A DNA stretch of 64,000 nucleotides, from NCBI RefSeq assembly GCF_020497125.1, contig NC_059084.1:31960203-32024202 (forward strand). The letters are read 5' to 3'. The notes beneath the pieces were generated by a model. That model worked only from the letters and a program-made list of their open reading frames with translations, made no database searches and was not told the DNA's origin. The translations under genes and the position numbers were made by a program. This stretch comes from Mauremys mutica. Lineage: Eukaryota; Chordata; Testudines; Geoemydidae. Positions 57,301 through 63,752 of the stretch are shown here, piece by piece (within the stretch, counting starts at the first letter, position 1; every line of letters begins with the position of its first letter).

Positions 57301-58511
57301 GGAAAGATTGAAACTTTCACTGCTGCTCATTTTAACAGACACATCTGGCTAGTTGTCTAGATGCAGTGGTGGTGATATGGGATGGGGTGACTGATTGCTT
57401 TGTGAGTGGTTAGTGAAGCCATGACCCTGTTCTGTCTCTCTGGTCCTTGGCTGGCTGGTTTTTGCTCACGTGCTCAGGGTCTAACTCATTGCCATATGTG
57501 GGGTCAGGAAGGAATTTGTCCCTGGTCAGACCGGCTGTCGCTTGGATTTTTTTCACCTTCCTCTGCAACATGTGGGTGCGGGTCATGTGTCAGGATTATC
57601 TGAGTATATCTCACTTAATGCCTGCCTTTGGAGGGGCCTCAGGCACTGAGGCACCTCAGTCCCTCCTGTTCTCTGCCTGTGGCACACAGTAGTCTAGGTT
57701 TCTATAGGTGGGCATACTTTGGTCTCATTTTTGTTGTTGGTTTAGTGTGGGGGTGGTTTTGGTGGCCTGTGATCTACAAGAGGTCAGATTAGCTCTGGTG
57801 ATCCCTCTGGCTTTGCCAGACATCTTGTTGCCCCTGATGCTTTTATGGAAGCATTTTGTTCTCTTGTAACAGCTTCCCCTGTGCAATTACACCCTGTCAG
57901 TATAAAAGACCGAGACAGTTTGACAATTTGGGGATTAAAAAAAAAGTTTAAATGCCAAAGCTGAAGTCTGTGTTGGATTTAGTACCAGAATGAATAACCG
58001 GGGGCACAGACTTTGTTATTTAGTTATTAATTCAGTAAAAACTCCTAGTTAATATAAACCCAGCAGCTGCCGCAGGAATGTCAGTGCACTTCAGGAATGA
58101 TGGGGTTTAGTTCCAGTGAACTGCAGAGTCCCTGGACTGCTTCCCTTTGGTCTATAGCCTGTTCCAGGACTCAGGCCAAGTGACTGAAATAGGAATTAGA
58201 CAGTCGCTATCCAGAGGCAAGGGAAGAGAAATCCTGAGGGACTCCGCAGCCTTGATGGCCAGTCCTACAGGCCCTCTGACCTCTGCCTGCCCTGCCTTGA
58301 ACCTGAGTCTGCATGCAGGGAGCCCAGTGGAACTTGGCTCAACATGGTACAGTAGAATGGCGCCCTCCTGTGATGTGGGTTAGGACTTTCCCTGGAGTTC
58401 AACTGATACTATTTTTTTAAACTATGCAGGCTGCATCAATTTATCTTTTGCGTATGTGGAAGGAGAGAGTCTGCTGATGGCTCTGAAAGATGTGGCTCTG
58501 TCTTCAGGAAG
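27220..58511 (+). CDS. NFS1: NFS1 cysteine desulfurase, exons 1-10 (partial)
   Basis: NFS1 is the PLP-dependent desulfurase that removes sulfur from L-cysteine for iron-sulfur cluster assembly on ISCU, with ISD11 and ACP in the mitochondrial matrix. Exons: 27220-27319, 28055-28122, 29910-30026, 31152-31235, 32947-33099, 37915-38008, 39907-40041, 53577-53734, 56933-57038, 58430-58511. They join in phase to 365 codons plus two bases. The N-terminus is Arg/Ala/Leu-rich, as for a matrix targeting signal. Visible sites: TSGATESNN (about 111-119), PLP-stacking His in TQTEHK (about 143), Asp and Gln in HTDAAQ (about 219/222) and the Schiff-base Lys in SGHKIYGPK (about 245). Exon 10 ends ALSSG plus AG of the next codon, just before the loop that holds the catalytic Cys, so the remaining exons (about three in human) are past the window. 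Confidence 0.96.
27320..28054 (+). other. NFS1: NFS1 intron 1
   Basis: Contains an old MIR-like piece (27480-27566), then the 3' tail of a turtle SINE (27567-27637, GGTTGGACTAGATGATCTCC ... GATTCTATGATTCTG) and a C run at 27638-27652. The rest is unremarkable. Confidence 0.6.
28055..28122 (+). CDS. NFS1: NFS1 exon 2
   Basis: Acceptor CCCCTCTAG. Encodes [18 protein letters not shown] and on to ATTPL. Ends phase 0 at CTG with donor GTTGGT; a stronger looking GTAAAA four bases on would shift the frame. Confidence 0.93.
28190..28500. repeat. Unclassified interspersed repeat, copy 2
   Basis: Shares the hairpin words GACAGGTTATGGGC and AACCTGTCTATGAC and the 3' end TTTTACTAAAAATA with the copy at 1019-1735; the GC-rich middle differs. 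Confidence 0.5.
29315..29640. mobile_element. GC-rich hAT-type MITE with perfect 8-bp duplication
   Basis: Left end CAGGGGCGGCTCC and right end (reverse complement) CAGGGACGGCTCTAG form the terminal repeat. GTTCTTAT lies on both sides (29307-29314 and 29641-29648). The interior is very GC-rich with long self-complementary arms such as GGCATGCCGCGGGGGGCGCT and its inverse. A relative is at 60319. Open frames here on both strands are by-products of the GC content. Confidence 0.85.
29910..30026 (+). CDS. NFS1: NFS1 exon 3
   Basis: 39 codons from [12 protein letters not shown] to MERARQ, including [14 protein letters not shown], the conserved desulfurase N-terminal signature. Donor GTGAGG, phase 0. 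Confidence 0.96.
30027..31151 (+). other. NFS1: NFS1 intron 3
   Basis: Contains an interspersed repeat at about 30222-30800 (CAGTAACTCCTCACTTAA ... GCGACTTTAAGCGAA), with a TATAGA run near 30375 and a GT run at 30634-30661. I do not know the repeat family; a DNA transposon or LTR derivative is likely. Confidence 0.5.
31152..31235 (+). CDS. NFS1: NFS1 exon 4
   Basis: 28 codons, [18 protein letters not shown] and on through [10 protein letters not shown]; the TSGATESNN loop binds the PLP phosphate. Donor GTAAAT, phase 0. Confidence 0.96.
31236..32946 (+). other. NFS1: NFS1 intron 4
   Basis: 31236-32130 holds no recognised feature. A hAT-type element fills 32138-32781. The rest is plain intron sequence. 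Confidence 0.6.
32138..32781. mobile_element. Non-autonomous hAT-type element with nested inverted repeats
   Basis: Ends TAGAGCCCTACCAAATTC and GAATTTGGTAGGGCCCTG are inverted, and flanks TTCATGAG/TTCATAAG match at seven of eight bases. Inside (about 32244-32683) a second pair of ends is visible: CAGTGTTTTTCAAACTGG and the inverse of CAGCGTTGTAATTG, both leading to GGTCCTGACC. Between them are repeated inverted blocks (CAGAAGTAAGG...CCTTACTTCTG). Confidence 0.75.
32947..33099 (+). CDS. NFS1: NFS1 exon 5
   Basis: 51 codons from [12 protein letters not shown] to [12 protein letters not shown]; contains TQTEHK with the PLP-stacking His. Donor GTAAGT, phase 0. Confidence 0.96.
33895..34105. repeat. 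Penelope-like inverted repeat (hairpin), copy C
   Basis: Starts ATCAGAGGGGTAGCCGTG and GTGTTAGTCTGGTTC. Arms 33936-34006 and 34020-34090 are near-perfect inverted copies (GCAGCAAAGAATCCTGTGGC / its inverse). On the minus strand CTGAAGA (34011-34017) and GAAA (33990-33993) resemble the two halves of a hammerhead core, but the stem between them is damaged. Confidence 0.6.
34700..35550 (+). repeat. CR1 LINE fragment, sense
   Basis: Contains the CR1 reverse-transcriptase 3' region (GATATGATAGAGATCTATAC, then GTGGAACTCATAGC) and the 3' end near GATGGATCATTGGTCTGACC. A deletion joins an upstream piece (34700-34890) to the 3' region. Confidence 0.75.
35830..35935 (+). repeat. CR1 3'-end fragment, different subfamily
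   Basis: CAGACTAGATGATATGAATG ... TTCTGGCCTTAAAAATTT ... ATCTATGAA is the 3' end of a second CR1 type. Confidence 0.65.
36079..36260 (+). repeat. tRNA-derived SINE, second tail subtype
   Basis: Same tRNA-like head as the copy at 3001 (A box TAGCTCAGTGG, B box GAGTTCAATCC). The tail is GTCCTGCTAGTGAAGGCAGG ... GGTCCCTTCCAGTTCTAGG instead of GAGCAGAGGGTTGG, so two tail subtypes are present in the window. Confidence 0.8.
36719..36898 (+). other. Exon-like open frame in NFS1 intron 5
   Basis: A good acceptor, TTCTCTGTCTCCTTTTAG, ends at 36718. The frame that would continue from NFS1 exon 5 (phase 0) stays open for 59 codons to TAA at 36896-36898. The product has a protein-like composition ([19 protein letters not shown] near its start). 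There is no donor need if it is a terminal exon; a weak AATACA lies at about 36919. I do not recognise the sequence. It may be an alternative last exon, a remnant of a transposon gene or chance. Confidence 0.3.
37915..38008 (+). CDS. NFS1: NFS1 exon 6
   Basis: Encodes [14 protein letters not shown] and on to GVKQPISDI plus one base of Gly; contains the MTVNNEIG signature. Donor GTAAGT, phase 1. Confidence 0.96.
38009..39906 (+). other. NFS1: NFS1 intron 6
   Basis: 38990-39560 resembles an old CR1/L3-type LINE, sense (CAATTGGAATATTGCTCACTTCTGGG region). The rest holds no recognised feature. Confidence 0.5.
39907..40041 (+). CDS. NFS1: NFS1 exon 7 (PLP lysine)
   Basis: Encodes [19 protein letters not shown] and on to [11 protein letters not shown]; holds the Asp/Gln pair that holds the PLP ring and the Schiff-base Lys. 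Donor GTATTG, phase 1. Confidence 0.96.
42332..42820 (+). repeat. Gypsy 5' LTR
   Basis: TGTGATAAACTC ... CCTTGCCACA, 489 bases. Differs from the 3' LTR by four substitutions and one 15-base segment (GGGGAGCTACCTGAG, at about 42485) present only here. Confidence 0.92.
42823..42840 (+). promoter_or_regulatory. Gypsy primer-binding site, tRNA-Leu type
   Basis: TGGTGTTAGGAGTGGGAT starts two bases after the LTR. It matches the complement of a vertebrate tRNA-Leu 3' end (TGGTGTCAGAAGTGGGAT, from memory) at 16 of 18 positions. Confidence 0.65.
42856..43779 (+). CDS. Gypsy gag with SCAN-like domain
   Basis: 307 codons, open from ATG to TGA. The N-terminal third is Gln/Ala-rich and probably coiled coil. 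A gag matrix/capsid-like helix block ([16 protein letters not shown]) is at about 85-100. Residues about 155-235 match the SCAN pattern: QRFHEWKY, then WLRPETH, then LPPDIRGWV. Gag would form the particle shell that packages element RNA. The C-terminus is Arg/Gly-rich. The TGA at 43777-43779 is followed in the same frame by a zinc knuckle and protease, so the original gag-pol frame probably ran on. Confidence 0.85.
   Translation: MEDVVKALVQATAAQQEATRVQIATQQEAVRIQQPTNQLLMSQAAQDQATLHEVVNQLKALTTLTHVPHGTRPLRASHYLQKMTMDDDVEAYLLAFERTARREAWPQDQWASILAPFLCGETQKGYFDMTTEAASDYSQLKAEILARSGVTTAIRAQRFHEWKYRVNKAPRSQLFDLIHLARKWLRPETHRPEEVVETIVVDRYMRGLPPDIRGWVSQNDPSSYDELVSLIGRHLAVQELSHTTGEGRCQIRRQVYVPRVRVAVAPGRLWRGGRRPKSGQSTRRDLGTGRERLGGVRPHSPKNRRQP
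43792..44229 (+). pseudogene. Gypsy zinc knuckle and aspartic protease
   Basis: A CCHC knuckle ([14 protein letters not shown], 43792-43833) precedes a retropepsin-like domain with [11 protein letters not shown] (DSG at about 43978-43986) and IGRDFP. It is in the same frame as gag but cut off by TGA at 43777 and TGA at 43789. A frameshift near 44190 leads to the stop at 44227-44229. Confidence 0.8.
44844..47380 (-). mobile_element. CR1 LINE (inner), 5'-truncated, young, nested in Gypsy integrase
   Basis: The 3' end (minus strand) is ATTCTATGATTCTATGATA, the CR1 terminal repeat, at 44844. The element contains a long open RT frame and is truncated near 47380, inside the endonuclease-RT linker. 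It splits the Gypsy integrase finger. It is the youngest layer of the nest. Confidence 0.9.
45268..47040 (-). CDS. CR1 ORF2 reverse transcriptase (open, 5'-truncated)
   Basis: 590 codons with no stop. RT blocks are complete: NYRPVSLTS (about 165-173), [11 protein letters not shown] (about 203-213), [11 protein letters not shown] (235-245, catalytic Asp), [11 protein letters not shown] (about 292-302) and KFADDTKLG (322-330, catalytic Asp pair). The C-terminal region of ORF2 is also open to the natural stop near 45268. The upstream linker (47063-47375) is in another frame, so one small indel lies near 47088. There is no endonuclease, so it cannot move on its own. Confidence 0.88.
   Translation of the reverse strand: MRKAKSRVEMDLAKGIKINSKRFFSHINRKKTKKEEVGPLKTVNGVEIKDKLGMAQYLNEYFASVFNEANEGLRNSGRVTDGNEGAGLEITVSEVEAKLEQLNGSKSGGPDNLHPRILKELASEIASPSAIIFNESLNSGVVPFDWRLANIVPIFKKGKKSDPGNYRPVSLTSVVCKVMEKILKERVVTDLEVNGNWDKLQHGFTKGRSCQTNLISFFEKVTDFLDKGNAVDLIYLDFSKAFDTVPHEELLVKLEKMGIEMKIQRWIRNWLKGRLQRVVLKGDLSGWREVTSGVPQGSVLGPILFNLFITDLGTKSRSGLIKFADDTKLGGIANSEKDRDILQGDLDDLVNWSISNRMKFNSEKCKVMHLGMTNRNFSYKLGTHQLEVTEEEKDLGVLVDRRMTMNRQCDVAVKKANAVLGCIRRGISSRDKEVLVPLYKALVRPHLEYCVQFWSPMFKKDEFKLEWVQRRATRMIRGIILCLSYERRLEELGLFSLTKRRLRGDMIALFKYIRGINTREGEELFQLSTNVDTRTNGYKLAVRKFRLEIRRRFLTIRGVKFWNSLPRETVGAKDLSGFKIKLDKFMEGMV
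47601..48292 (+). pseudogene. Gypsy integrase core and C-terminal GPY domain
   Basis: The D,D-35-E blocks are visible across frames: the first D in AMDLVG (upstream), ILTDQGTPF (about 47670), and [12 protein letters not shown] (about 47760), with the catalytic Glu. A C-terminal GPY-type module ([10 protein letters not shown], then [12 protein letters not shown]) is at 48130-48220. Frameshifts are near 47607 and 47797; TAG at 48011-48013 and TAA at 48290-48292 interrupt it. It precedes RT, which is the unusual order. Confidence 0.82.
48317..49306 (+). CDS. Gypsy reverse transcriptase
   Basis: 329 codons, open. Blocks: [20 protein letters not shown] (about 101-120), [16 protein letters not shown] (catalytic Asp at 153), [16 protein letters not shown] (185-200), YLDDVII (214-220) and LGYIVGRG, followed by [11 protein letters not shown] in the connection region. 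It would synthesise element DNA from RNA. A frameshift and stops near 49290-49320 separate it from RNase H. It continues in the frame of the preceding integrase tail. Confidence 0.9.
   Translation: MVTLGSPPPESNPPGQVGISPELTPDQRTEVINMIKRNQDVFSEKPGRTTEVHHHILTEPGVKVNVKPYWIPEAKKEEIKTEVRKMLKSGVIEESHSQWSSPVVLVPKPDGSMRFCNDFRKLNEVSQFDAYPIPRIDELIDRLGKARFLSTLDLTKGYWQIPLAKADKEKMAFSTPEGLYQYTVLPFGLHGAPATFQRLMDKLLRPHGKYAATYLDDVIIRSPDWETHLGKVEAVLDTLRKAGLTANPSKCAIGLAEAKYLGYIVGRGVVKPQLNKLESIQNWPRPVWKKQVRAFLGMVGYYRRFIPHFATRACPLTDLTKARVRCERP
49321..49845 (+). pseudogene. Gypsy RNase H
   Basis: Open stretch with [14 protein letters not shown] (D at about 33), [13 protein letters not shown] (E at about 74) and [10 protein letters not shown] (D at about 99), then the tail block [12 protein letters not shown]. 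It degrades RNA in hybrids during element copying. It is shifted relative to the RT frame, and the last codons run into the 3' LTR. Confidence 0.85.
49788..49805 (+). promoter_or_regulatory. Gypsy polypurine tract
   Basis: GCGGGGGTGGGTGGGATA lies directly before the 3' LTR start TGTGATAAAC, the expected site of plus-strand priming. Confidence 0.65.
49806..50279 (+). repeat. Gypsy 3' LTR
   Basis: 474 bases, TGTGATAAACTC ... ATTGCGACA. Four substitutions against the 5' LTR, about 0.8 percent. Confidence 0.92.
52419..52512 (+). repeat. Penelope-like element fragment, second family
   Basis: AGAGTTGTTGTAGCTGTGTT, GGTCCCAGGATATTAGCG and ATATCTTTTATTGGACCAA are words of a widespread reptile repeat that I place tentatively with Penelope-like elements. 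Confidence 0.4.
52550..52700 (+). repeat. MIR/CORE-SINE-like fragment
   Basis: GACCTTGGGCAGGGCATTTAACC ... CTCATCTGTAAAATGCAGAT resembles the MIR core. A similar piece is at 59655-59770. Confidence 0.5.
53577..53734 (+). CDS. NFS1: NFS1 exon 8
   Basis: Encodes [19 protein letters not shown], then [16 protein letters not shown] and on to QQEME. The [12 protein letters not shown] signature is the conserved PLP/phosphate-binding loop of the partner subunit. Acceptor TTTTCAAG, donor GTATAT. Confidence 0.96.
53735..56932 (+). other. NFS1: NFS1 intron 8
   Basis: 53735-55600 holds nothing I can name. 55600-56275 looks like an antisense LTR. 56280-56932 holds nothing recognised. Confidence 0.5.
55600..56275 (-). 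repeat. Possible solo LTR, antisense
   Basis: In reverse complement it starts TGTGATAGGATGGCAATGGC and runs through non-coding purine-rich sequence. No partner LTR or coding part, and the far edge is unclear. Confidence 0.3.
56933..57038 (+). CDS. NFS1: NFS1 exon 9
   Basis: Encodes [18 protein letters not shown] and on to NGDPEHHYP plus one base of Gly. Donor GTATTA, phase 1. Confidence 0.96.
57039..58429 (+). other. NFS1: NFS1 intron 9
   Basis: 57420-57640 contains AGGAAGGAATTTGTCCCTGG and TTTTTTTCACCTTCCTCTGC, words of an old LINE 3' end (L2/L3-type, uncertain). Nothing else recognised. Confidence 0.4.
58430..58511 (+). CDS. NFS1: NFS1 exon 10 (last exon in window)
   Basis: Encodes [20 protein letters not shown] and on to VALSSG plus AG. 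The next exon should complete Ser and carry the catalytic Cys loop. Donor GTAAAG. Confidence 0.96.
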
Positions 58512-60318
58512 GTAAAGTGTGGAAAATTGGGGCAGAAGAGGAAGCTTTTGCTAAAGCACTCTTGAGAGGGAATGCTGTCTGCTGATGGAATCACACATCT
58601 GGGAGTAGGCACCTCTATGCCCTTTATTCACTCTGTCAGTCTGAAAAGCAGCTGTACTGTGAGATGGGACCTCTAAAAATGGCTCCTTGGGTCACCACAT
58701 CAGATCTGTTCTGTTTACAAGTAAAAGTGGAATTTTCTAACTGCCAGCCTTGCAGACTCAACCTGGAATCTGAGAGTCAAGCTGGACTCTTTTTTTTTTT
58801 TCTTTTTCTTCGTATGCATCACCTCTGGTAATGATGATTCTCCAGCAAAATGCTGTCCTCAGTTTCGCCTGTGTAACCTCATGGCCTTCAGTAGAATTTC
58901 ACAGGAATAATGGTGAGCATAATTTGACCATTGTAGGGGTACATATGCAACCCCACTAAGGAAAGTAGTTAACAATTCCTGTGTTTGATGCACAAGCAGT
59001 AAGAGAATCCAGTGCACTTTCTCAGAGCTCTGTTGACTCTGCAGGGCTGACAGTAGTAAAATCTTTTTATCACTAACATCAGCAGATCTGATACTGATAC
59101 ACATGGAGCGCAAGTCTGAAGAATACAAAGGTGCCATTTTTACTTTACTTTTCAGAGTAATGGTCTGAGCTGGAAATTTATCAGCCAGAAATGTGTTGGT
59201 TCTAGTAAGCAGAGCAGTTTGAAAGGAAAAGACTTTCCGAATCCAGCTGAAACTAAATACAGCCCTGTCAAGAGGCCCTGCAGTTAGAGCTGTCATCTTA
59301 GTCCACATCTTTCCATTTGTGCATGTTGCAAAACTACTGAGCAGGTGATCAGCGTGGGAACTTGTTCACTTGAACCCCTGCTCTGCCCGTACTGGGTGTG
59401 TTGTAGCTTTACGGGAGAGGTGTGTTGGCTGTATCCAGGGGCTGCAGGTTAGCCACAGAGCTGCCTGTACAATATCTAGCAGTGGCTAACTCTAGGAGTC
59501 CTTCCCTCCCTTGAAGGACCACTAACTTCATGTGAATTTGGGTTCTCTTCTTCCCCCCCTCCCTTTTTTTTTTATTTTAAGAAAAACATGGACCATTTTT
59601 ACTATATTAGAATCCTTTTCAGTACTTAGATTTTGCTTTGTTAGTACTTAGAAATAGCTTCCTTTTCTGTGCCTCAGGTTTCCCCTCTGTAAAATGGGGG
59701 TAATGATACTTACCTGCTTTTGATGTCCTTTGTGTTGTAAGCTGCAGCAGTGCTGACTATAGTCTCACTCAGGATTCCAGGCCTTTACATTTGTCACTTT
59801 TCAGATTCTCTTGGTACTTAAGGGGTCAAAAGGTGGTTTTCAAAGCCATGTTTGATCTTTGGTTTATAGAAATGTGTCCCTTGGTGCATTGCCATCCTCT
59901 GTCCTGATCTGCTCTTCCTTTTCTACTCCCACTCTGTTCTCCTAAATCTTCATTTTGCATCTGCCTCTTTCTGTCTCTCACAGTTGGCAACATCTGGCCT
60001 AACACAAGGAGAGCAGGGTTATAGAATCATAGGAGTGGAAGGGGCCTCGAGAGGTCCTCTAGTCCAGTGCCCTGCACTGAGGCAGGACTAAGTATTATCG
60101 AGGCCATCCCTGATAGGTGTTTATCTAACCTGATCTTAGAAGCCTCCAATGACAGAAATACAGCAACCTCCTTAGTTAATTTCTTCCAGTGCTTAACTAA
60201 CCTGACAGGAAGTTTTTCCTAATATCTATCCTAAAATCTCCCTTGCTGCAATTTAAGCTTATTACTACTTGTCCTCTCCAAAGTGGTTAAGGAGAATAAT
60301 TTAACACCCTCCTGTTTA

Positions 60319-60519
60319 CAGGACTGGCTCCAGGCATCAGCCCAGCAAGCAGGTTTTTGGGGCAGCACGTCCGACAATTCGGCGGCGGGTCCCTCACTCC
60401 CTGTCGGAGGGAAGGACCAGCCACCAAAGATGGAGCGGTGACGGTAGAGCTGATCGCGACCGTGGCTTTTTTTTTTTTTTTGGCTGCTTGGGGCAGCAAA
60501 AACCCTGGAGCTGGCCCTG
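60319..60519. mobile_element. hAT-type MITE in CR1, perfect 8-bp duplication
   Basis: Left end CAGGACTGGCTCC and right end (reverse complement) CAGGGCCAGCTCCAGG. CCTGTTTA flanks both sides (60311-60318 and 60520-60527). A T run is at 60466-60481. Same family as 29315-29640. Confidence 0.8.
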
Positions 60520-62389
60520 CCTGTTTATAATACCCTTTCTTGTTCTTAAAGACTTATCATGCCTCCCCTCCCCCAGTCTTCTCTTCTCCAGACTAAACAA
60601 ACCCAGTTTTTTCAATCTTTCCTCATATGTCATTTTTTCTAGACCTTTAATTATTTTTTGTTGCTCTCCTCTGGACTTTCTCCAGTTTGTCTATATCTTT
60701 CCTGGTCCCCAGAGCTGGACACAGTACTCCGGTTGAAGCCTTATCAATGCTGAGCAGAGTGGAAGAATTAGTTCTCCTATCTTGCTTACAGCACTCCTAG
60801 TAATACATCCCAGAATTATGTTTGCTTTCTTTGCAACAGTATTACATTGTTGACTCATTTACTTTGTGATCCGCTATAACTCCAGATCCTTTTCTGCAGT
60901 ACGCCTTCCTAGGCAGTCATTTCCCATTTTGTATTTGTGCGATTGATTATTCCTTCCTAAGTGGAGTATTTTGCATTTGTCCATATTGAATTTCATCCTA
61001 TTTAATTCAGACAATTTCTCCAGATTTTCAAGATTCTGAATTCTAATCCTGTCCTCTAAAGCACTCATAACCCATCCCAGATTGGTATCATCCACAGGCA
61101 AGTGTACTGTTGAAGATATTCAATAGAACCGGACTCAGGACAGTTTCCTGTAGGACACCACTCAGTATATCCTTCCAGCTCAGTTGATATCGACTCTGAG
61201 TATGGTTTTCCAGCCAGTTATGCACCCACCTTATAATAGGTTCATCTAGGCCATATTTCTCTAGTTTGTTTCTGAGACGGTCATGTGAGGCAGGGTCAAA
61301 AGCCTTACTAAAGTCTACACTTCCACCCTATCCACAAGGCTTGTAACGCTGTCAAAGAAGGACGTTAGGTGGGTTTGACATGATTTGTTCTTGAAAAATC
61401 CATGTTGACTGTTGTTACTTTATTTTCTTCTAGGTGCTTACATAGTGATTGTTGGAGCAAATAATCAATTATCAGTTCAGATACCAAAGTTAAGATGACT
61501 GGTCTGTAATTCCCCGGGTTGTCCTTATTCCCCTTTTTATAGATAGGCAAATACAGTGCCATCTTCCTGTCCTCTGGTATCTCTCCCATCCTCCACAAGT
61601 TCTCAAAGATAATCACTAATTCTTGGAGGTCTCTTCAGCCAGTTCCTTAAGTATTCTAGTATGTATTTCATCAGGCCCTCCTGACCTGAAGACCTGTAAC
61701 TTGTCTAAGTAATTCTTAAGTTGTTCTCTTCCTATTTTAGCCTCAAATCCTACCCCATTTACACTGATGTTCACTAGCTTAGTGGTCCAATCACTGCTAT
61801 ATTTTTTTAAAACAAACAAAAACAGGCATTTAACTTTGGCCATTGCTGCATTTTCTGTTGTTGTCTTTCCCCCTCATTGAGTAACAGGCCTACCCTGTCC
61901 TTGATCTTCCTCTTGCTTCTCAGTTATTTGTAAAATGCGTTGTTACACTTTCTATAAGCTAGTTTTGTGCCTTGGTCTTTCTAATTTTGTCCCTACATGC
62001 TTGTGTTGCGTTTTTATATTTGTCCTTTGTAATTTGACCTTTCTGCTTGTTGTGTGACTCTTGCCTCACTTCCCATCTTTCCTACCCATTGAGATAGTTT
62101 GCTCTTGTGCCCTTATTAAAGTCTTTTTTTAAAAACTGCCAACTCTCCTGAACTTTTCCCCTTAGACTTGCTTCCCAGGGGATCTTATTTACCACTTCTC
62201 TGAGTTTGCTGGTCTACTTTCGAGAAATCCATTGTCTTTTTATTGTGCTGTTTTCTTTCCTACCATTCCTTAGAATCGTGAACTCTGTCATTTTGTGATG
62301 ACTTTCACCCAACTTGCCTTTCACCTTCAAATTCTCATCTAGTTCCTCCTCATTTGTCAGAATCAAATCGAGAATAGCCCCTCCCCTTC

Positions 62390-62758
62390 TCATTTTTTCC
62401 ACCTTCTGTAATTAAAGGTGGTCTCCATTGCATTCCATGAACTTGTTGGATAATCTGTGCCCTGCTGTATTATTTTCCCAACATATGTCTGGTCCACCAT
62501 CACCACCAAGTCCTGTGTTCTGGATGATTTTGTTAGTTTTTTATAAAAAGCCTCAGCCACCTCTTCTTCCTGGTTTGGTGGTCTGTTGTAGACAGACACA
62601 ATGACATCACCCTTGGCTTTTTTATGCCTTTTATCCTTACCCAGGCATTTAACAGGTCTGCCTCCCACTTCTATCTCAACCTCAGTGCAAACATATACAT
62701 CTTGTATATACAAGGCAACACCACCTCCCCCTTTTCTCTGCCTGTCCTTCCTGAACAA
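62390..62758 (-). pseudogene. CR1 endonuclease (ORF2 N-terminal part), fragment
   Basis: 122 open codons with GGGVALYIQD, VSVYNRPPNQEEEV and a degraded Asp block (VVMVDQTYV), matching the AP-like endonuclease of CR1. The GDFN block reads VDQT here, so a catalytic part is lost. It nicked target DNA in the active ancestor. Confidence 0.7.
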
Positions 62759-63151
62759 GCTGAACCCTTCTATACCAGCATTCCAGTCATGGGAATTATC
62801 CCACCAAGTCTCTGATGCCAGTTATGTCATAATAGTGAGTATTCAGTAGTATTTCTATAGTCCAGTTTATTCTCCATATTTCTTGCATTAGGATACAGAC
62901 ATCTCAGATGTTCATTAGATTTCTCCTCAATATATCTTTTTATCTGTCCTTTGCTCCTCTGATTGTCCATGTTTCCCCCAGATTCCAGCCCTTCACCCAC
63001 ATCTCCATGTTCTGGACTTACCCATGGGCTTTTGTCTCCTGACCCTGTCAAATCTAGTTTAAAGCCCATCTACCAGGCTAGCCGGTCTGTATCTGAAGAT
63101 ACCCTTCCCCTTCCTGGATAGGTGGACCCCATCTGTGCTCAGCAGTCCTTC

Positions 63152-63382
63152 TCAGATCAGGATCCCATGCTTGAGGAAGCCAAAGCCTTCCTGGTGACAC
63201 CATCCGCTCAGCCATGTATTTACCTCCAGAACGTGTCTGTCTCTGCTCAGGCCTCTGCCCTTGACCAGAAGGATAGATGAGAACAACACCTGTGCCCCAA
63301 TATCCTTCACCCTCCCTTCCAGAGCCCTGTAATCACTCTGGATCTGCTCTGGGTCAGACCTGGCAGTATTGTTAGTGCCCAC
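63152..63382 (-). pseudogene. CR1 ORF1 SGNH-type esterase fragment
   Basis: 76 open codons with MGTNNTARSD, where active CR1 ORF1 esterases have GTND, then VLEVNTWLSGWC and EGFGFL. A downstream DGVHLS block (about 63124-63141) would supply the catalytic Asp/His. The GDS block upstream is missing or cut by SINE insertions. Confidence 0.6.
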
Positions 63383-63420
63383 ATGGACAAGCAGCTGGGG
63401 TTAGTAATCAGAGGGCTGGG

Positions 63421-63585
63421 GGGGAAGGGTAGCTCAGTGGTTTGAGCATTGGCCTGCTAAACCCAGGGTTATGAGTTCAATCCTTGAGAGGGCCACTTAG
63501 GGATCTCGGGCAAAATCAGTACTTGGTCCTGCTAGTGAAAGCAGGGGGCTGGACTCAGTGACCTTTCAAGGTCCCTTCCAGTTTT
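63421..63585 (+). repeat. tRNA-derived SINE, tail subtype 2
   Basis: Head GTAGCTCAGTGG, B box ATGAGTTCAATCC, tail GTCCTGCTAGTGAAAGCAGG ... TTCCAGTTTTGTG, like the copy at 36079. Confidence 0.8.
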
Positions 63586-63596
63586 GTGTTTTCTCA

Positions 63597-63752
63597 GGGA
63601 GGGATAGCTCAGTGGTTTGAGCATCGGCCTGCTAAACCCAGGGTTGTGAGTTCAATCCTCAAGGGGGCAATTTGGGGATTGGTCCTGCTTTGAGCAGGGG
63701 GTTGGACTAGATGATCTCCTGAGGTCCCTTCCAACCCTAATAATCTATGATC
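63597..63752 (+). repeat. tRNA-derived SINE, tail subtype 1
   Basis: Head as the others; tail GGTTGGACTAGATGATCTCC ... AATCTATGATC as the copy at 3001. It sits 12 bases from the previous SINE in the same orientation. Confidence 0.8.

Noticed and set aside
58859..59308. 149-codon minus-strand frame in NFS1 intron 10
   Set aside because: No recognisable domain, no splice or promoter context, composition like translated intron; left unannotated.
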